NCBI GenBank assembly: GCA_016873575.1
Contig: VGWY01000131.1
Location: forward strand, 1 to 7,205
DNA length: 7,205 nucleotides
Source of the DNA: Nitrospira sp.
Lineage (GTDB): Bacteria > Nitrospirota > Thermodesulfovibrionia > Thermodesulfovibrionales > SM23-35
Reading direction: 5' to 3'
Shown here: piece after piece, positions 5,296-7,205 of the stretch
Numbering within the stretch: position 1 is the first letter of the stretch
How the letters are laid out: each line of letters opens with the position of its first letter
The notes under the pieces: model-generated
Databases searched by the model: none
What the model was told of the DNA's origin: nothing
What the model saw: the letters and a program-made list of their open reading frames with translations, nothing else
Made by a program: the position numbers and the translations under genes

Positions 5296-5339
5296 CAATT
5301 AACAATGAAAAATTGATAATTGATAATTGATAATTTTTA
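5287..5339. repeat. AT-rich heptamer tract and hairpin at the nfeD/slipin junction
   Basis: Seven-base units run through the gap: AGCAATT at 5287 and 5294, AACAATG at 5301, a 4-base phase step AAAA, then ATTGATA at 5312, 5319 and 5326, and ATTTTTA at 5333. The two halves are also complementary: 5289-5306 pairs with 5312-5329 over 18 positions with two mismatches around a GAAAA loop. The nfeD stop codon lies in the left arm. No GC-rich stem is present, so strong termination is unlikely and nfeD-slipin read-through is plausible. Confidence 0.85.
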
Positions 5340-5348
5340 ATTGAGAAA

Positions 5349-5355
5349 AAGGAGG
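5349..5355 (+). promoter_or_regulatory. Strong Shine-Dalgarno of the slipin gene
   Basis: AAGGAGG lies five bases before the ATG at 5361. It contrasts with nfeD, which has none, so the second gene of the pair may be translated more strongly than the first. Confidence 0.85.
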
Positions 5356-5360
5356 TTTAT

Positions 5361-6137
5361 ATGCCAGTGTTAGCACCGTCGTTCATGGGTTTTCTTTTCG
5401 TAATATTTCTCGTTATCTATTTTCTCTCGAGTGCTATTAAGATATTGAGGGAGTATGAGCGAGGAGTAGTATTTAGACTCGGGAGGGTTATACCTGTGAA
5501 AGGCCCTGGACTTGTTATAATCTGGCCGATAATTGATAAACTCGTCAGGGTTAGCCTTCGTATAGTCGCAATGGATGTCCCATCTCAGGATGTAATTACA
5601 AAGGATAATATATCGGTTAAGGTAAATGCTGTTGTCTATTTCAGGGTTATTGAACCCACAAAGGCAATCACAGAGGTCGAGGATTTTTTATATGCAACCT
5701 CGATGATAGCGCAGACAACGCTCAGGAGCATCCTCGGCCAGAGTCAGCTCGATGACCTCCTTTCCAAGAGGGAAGAGGTGAATGCAGAACTCCAGAAGGT
5801 TATTGATTTCCAGACAGAACCATGGGGCATAAAGGTAACAGCAGTCGAGGTTAAGAATGTTGACCTGCCAATAGAGATGCAAAGGGCGATAGCAAAACAG
5901 GCAGAGGCTGAGCGTGAAAGAAGGGCAAAGGTTATCCATGCAGAAGGAGAGTTCCAGGCCTCGCAGAAGCTTGCAGATGCAGCAACTATAATTGCAACAG
6001 CACCATCTGCATTACAGCTAAGATTCCTGCAGACGCTGACAGAGATAGCTACAGAGAAAAATTCAACGATAATTTTTCCTGTACCGATAGACCTGATTAA
6101 ACCGTTCATGGAGAAATTTGAAAAAAAGACAGAATAA
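5361..6137 (+). CDS. Slipin (stomatin/SPFH-domain membrane protein)
   Basis: A membrane-anchored SPFH protein of 258 residues, the normal slipin length. An N-terminal hydrophobic hairpin/membrane segment (about 8-28) is followed by the signature REYERGVVFRLGR (30-42) and KGPGL (47-51). The SPFH/Band 7 fold runs to about 190 (MDVPSQDVITKDNISVKV, ATTxLRSILGQ-like segment, GIKVTAVEVKNVDLP). Next is a charged helix (AIAKQAEAERERRAKVI, 176-192) expected to form coiled-coil oligomers. The tail contains the conserved LQTLTEIATEKNSTIIFPVPIDL (223-245). Slipins form ring or scaffold assemblies in the inner membrane and in this gene order are the usual partner of long NfeD proteases. A strong AAGGAGG supports the start. 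Ordinary slipin is far more likely than HflK/HflC because of the NfeD linkage and the length. Confidence 0.94.
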   Translation: MPVLAPSFMGFLFVIFLVIYFLSSAIKILREYERGVVFRLGRVIPVKGPGLVIIWPIIDKLVRVSLRIVAMDVPSQDVITKDNISVKVNAVVYFRVIEPTKAITEVEDFLYATSMIAQTTLRSILGQSQLDDLLSKREEVNAELQKVIDFQTEPWGIKVTAVEVKNVDLPIEMQRAIAKQAEAERERRAKVIHAEGEFQASQKLADAATIIATAPSALQLRFLQTLTEIATEKNSTIIFPVPIDLIKPFMEKFEKKTE

Positions 6138-6164
6138 CCCACAGTTATCTTTTCCTTTCAGATT

Positions 6165-6210
6165 CTTATACTGATAACTTAGAGAAGCTGTTTCACTTCG
6201 TCAGTATAAG
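6165..6210. repeat. Inverted repeat downstream of slipin
   Basis: CTTATACTGA at 6165-6174 is exactly complementary to TCAGTATAAG at 6201-6210. The 26-base interior can form a small further stem (GAAG 6184-6187 with CTTC 6196-6199). It could end the nfeD-slipin transcript, but no T-tract follows on the plus strand, so a small mobile repeat or a Rho-dependent end are alternatives. Confidence 0.55.
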
Positions 6211-6246
6211 TCGTTCTAAAAAAACAACAAAATAGTGAATTGGCAC

Positions 6247-6275
6247 TTGACATTCTTTACATTTTTCCGTATAAC
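6247..6275 (+). promoter_or_regulatory. Consensus sigma70 promoter for the PilZ gene
   Basis: A perfect TTGACA at 6247-6252 and TATAAC at 6270-6275 are separated by the ideal 17 bases. Transcription would start near 6282, leaving a leader of about 66 bases before the ATG at 6348. The leader contains a small 6-bp hairpin (TATGGG 6305-6310 with CCCATA 6319-6324) and no recognised riboswitch. The promoter makes the PilZ gene a separate unit from nfeD-slipin. Confidence 0.75.
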
Positions 6276-6347
6276 ATAGTATCAGTAATAAAATTTTTAA
6301 TTATTATGGGAGGTTATCCCCATATAATTAAAGTAAGAGGTGAAATT

Positions 6348-7205
6348 ATGCAAAGAATGGATGTAAGAACCAATGTAAAAATACCTGTGATAATTTTGTT
6401 CGGCAGGCATGATGTCCCTCCACAACAGGGAGTAACTTCAAACCTTGGTCTCAATGGTGCCTTCATAAACTCTCAATCATCTTTACCTACGGATTCTGTT
6501 GTTAAGCTTAGAGCCCAGTTACCACAAATGGGAGAGGTTGTAGTTGATGGGAAAATTTTAAGAAAGGATCAGACAGGTGTGGCAGTAAAATTTCTCAACC
6601 ACGATAAACACCTTAAAAATATGCTCTGGCAATATATAAAAGATACATTACCTGACAAAATGATCTGTCCCTATTGTGGTTACGATAACCAGATTGAGGC
6701 TGAACGGTGCCGCCACTGTGGTCTGAGTATCAACTTTAGCAGTGAGGCCTTTCTTGATGTTCACGAAGATGAAATAAAAGAAAAATGGACACATTACATA
6801 GATACAGCAACTGCTGAGCTGCAGGGGAAACTGAGTGACATTGAGAAGGAGATTGAAAGCGGTAGTGCAGACCCTGAAAAGACCTACACCAAAATTGTCA
6901 ATGCGACTGATGATTTTTTACAAAAGGCTGAGAAGTTTGAACATGAGATAAGTGACGAAGAAATAATTAAGGAAGTCCAGATCGACTTTCGAATTAAAAC
7001 AAACCCTATTTTTTCGAAAAGCTATTTCACTGACCGTACAAGAACCTGGCCACAGGGATACCAGGGTGACTATAAAACACTTGAAGGTATATACAGGAAT
7101 ATACCACTTTCAGAAGGGGTTGGATATTATCTGGATATGGGTTTTCTGAACGCACCACTTGCTGAAGCTGTACGGAATAGAATAAAAAAGCTTGAAGAAA
7201 TATTG
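6348..7205 (+). CDS. PilZ - zinc ribbon - SAM methyltransferase-like protein, C-terminus outside window
   Basis: Open from ATG at 6348 to the right edge (286 codons, no stop), with AGGTG five bases upstream. Residues about 1-98 form a PilZ domain. R3MDVR7 matches the RxxxR c-di-GMP motif and N32LGLNG37 the (D/N)x(S/A/G)xxG motif, followed by GKILRKDQTGVAVKF. A four-cysteine zinc ribbon follows (Cys107, Cys110, Cys121, Cys124: CPYCG, then CRHCG). Residues about 140-210 are charged and helical, probably a linker or coiled coil. From about 213 on, NPIFSKSYFTDRTRTWPQGYQGDYKTLEGIY resembles the N-terminal part of class I SAM methyltransferases with the PxGYxGD signature, a group that includes PhcB-like fatty-acid methyl ester synthases. 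The SAM-binding GxGxG motif would lie beyond the window. The inferred role is a methyltransferase controlled by c-di-GMP. The PilZ and ribbon calls are firm, the methyltransferase call moderate. Confidence 0.8.
   Translation, partial: MQRMDVRTNVKIPVIILFGRHDVPPQQGVTSNLGLNGAFINSQSSLPTDSVVKLRAQLPQMGEVVVDGKILRKDQTGVAVKFLNHDKHLKNMLWQYIKDTLPDKMICPYCGYDNQIEAERCRHCGLSINFSSEAFLDVHEDEIKEKWTHYIDTATAELQGKLSDIEKEIESGSADPEKTYTKIVNATDDFLQKAEKFEHEISDEEIIKEVQIDFRIKTNPIFSKSYFTDRTRTWPQGYQGDYKTLEGIYRNIPLSEGVGYYLDMGFLNAPLAEAVRNRIKKLEEIL

Noticed and set aside
5688..6142. Minus-strand open frames of 83 and 132 residues opposite slipin
   Set aside because: They are antisense shadows of the SPFH gene with no independent start signals.
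6242..6258. Sigma54-type promoter starting with TGGCAC
   Set aside because: Five bases after TGGCAC the sequence is ATTCT, not the required TTGC box, whereas a near-perfect sigma70 promoter overlaps it.

Overview
The window is a low-GC (roughly 40% by eye) bacterial chromosomal segment. It holds four complete protein genes, one complete small transposase gene, and one partial gene at each end. No rRNA, tRNA or CRISPR array is visible. The gene style, the codon use, the NfeD/slipin pair, a PilZ/methyltransferase protein and many short dispersed repeats would fit a Nitrospirota or Desulfobacterota-type organism. That placement is an impression and is not proven by any marker here.

Minus-strand half (1-3745, read right to left). 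bioF (8-amino-7-oxononanoate synthase) is followed by a REP-associated tyrosine transposase (RAYT) framed by two GC-rich hairpins, then bioD (dethiobiotin synthetase). After bioD comes an exported transglutaminase-like protein that runs off the left edge. BioF and BioD catalyse the first and third steps of biotin-ring assembly. Removing the hairpin-to-hairpin element would leave about 67 bp between bioF and bioD, so the element looks like an insertion into a bioF-bioD operon.

Divergent region (3746-4011). This 266 bp stretch carries no gene. It holds the probable divergent promoters of bioF (minus) and nfeD (plus), a perfect 15-bp palindrome, and a 61-bp MITE-like imperfect palindrome. Half of the MITE-like element looks like an intrinsic terminator in the bioF direction.

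Plus-strand half (4012-7205). nfeD (membrane-bound ClpP-class serine protease with a C-terminal NfeD domain) and a slipin/stomatin gene form a classic pair, thought to act together in membrane protein quality control. A consensus-like sigma70 promoter then drives a separate gene whose product combines an N-terminal PilZ (c-di-GMP-binding) domain, a four-cysteine zinc ribbon, a helical linker and the start of a probable SAM-dependent methyltransferase. That gene runs off the right edge.

The most unusual property is a set of four tracts with 7-nt periodicity and different unit sequences. One lies in the transglutaminase linker, one inserts about 10 residues into BioD, one inserts about 9 residues into BioF, and one supplies the nfeD stop codon and forms a long AT-rich hairpin before slipin. 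Three of the four are read through in frame. This suggests a genome-wide heptamer-repeat process that also tolerates insertion into housekeeping enzymes.
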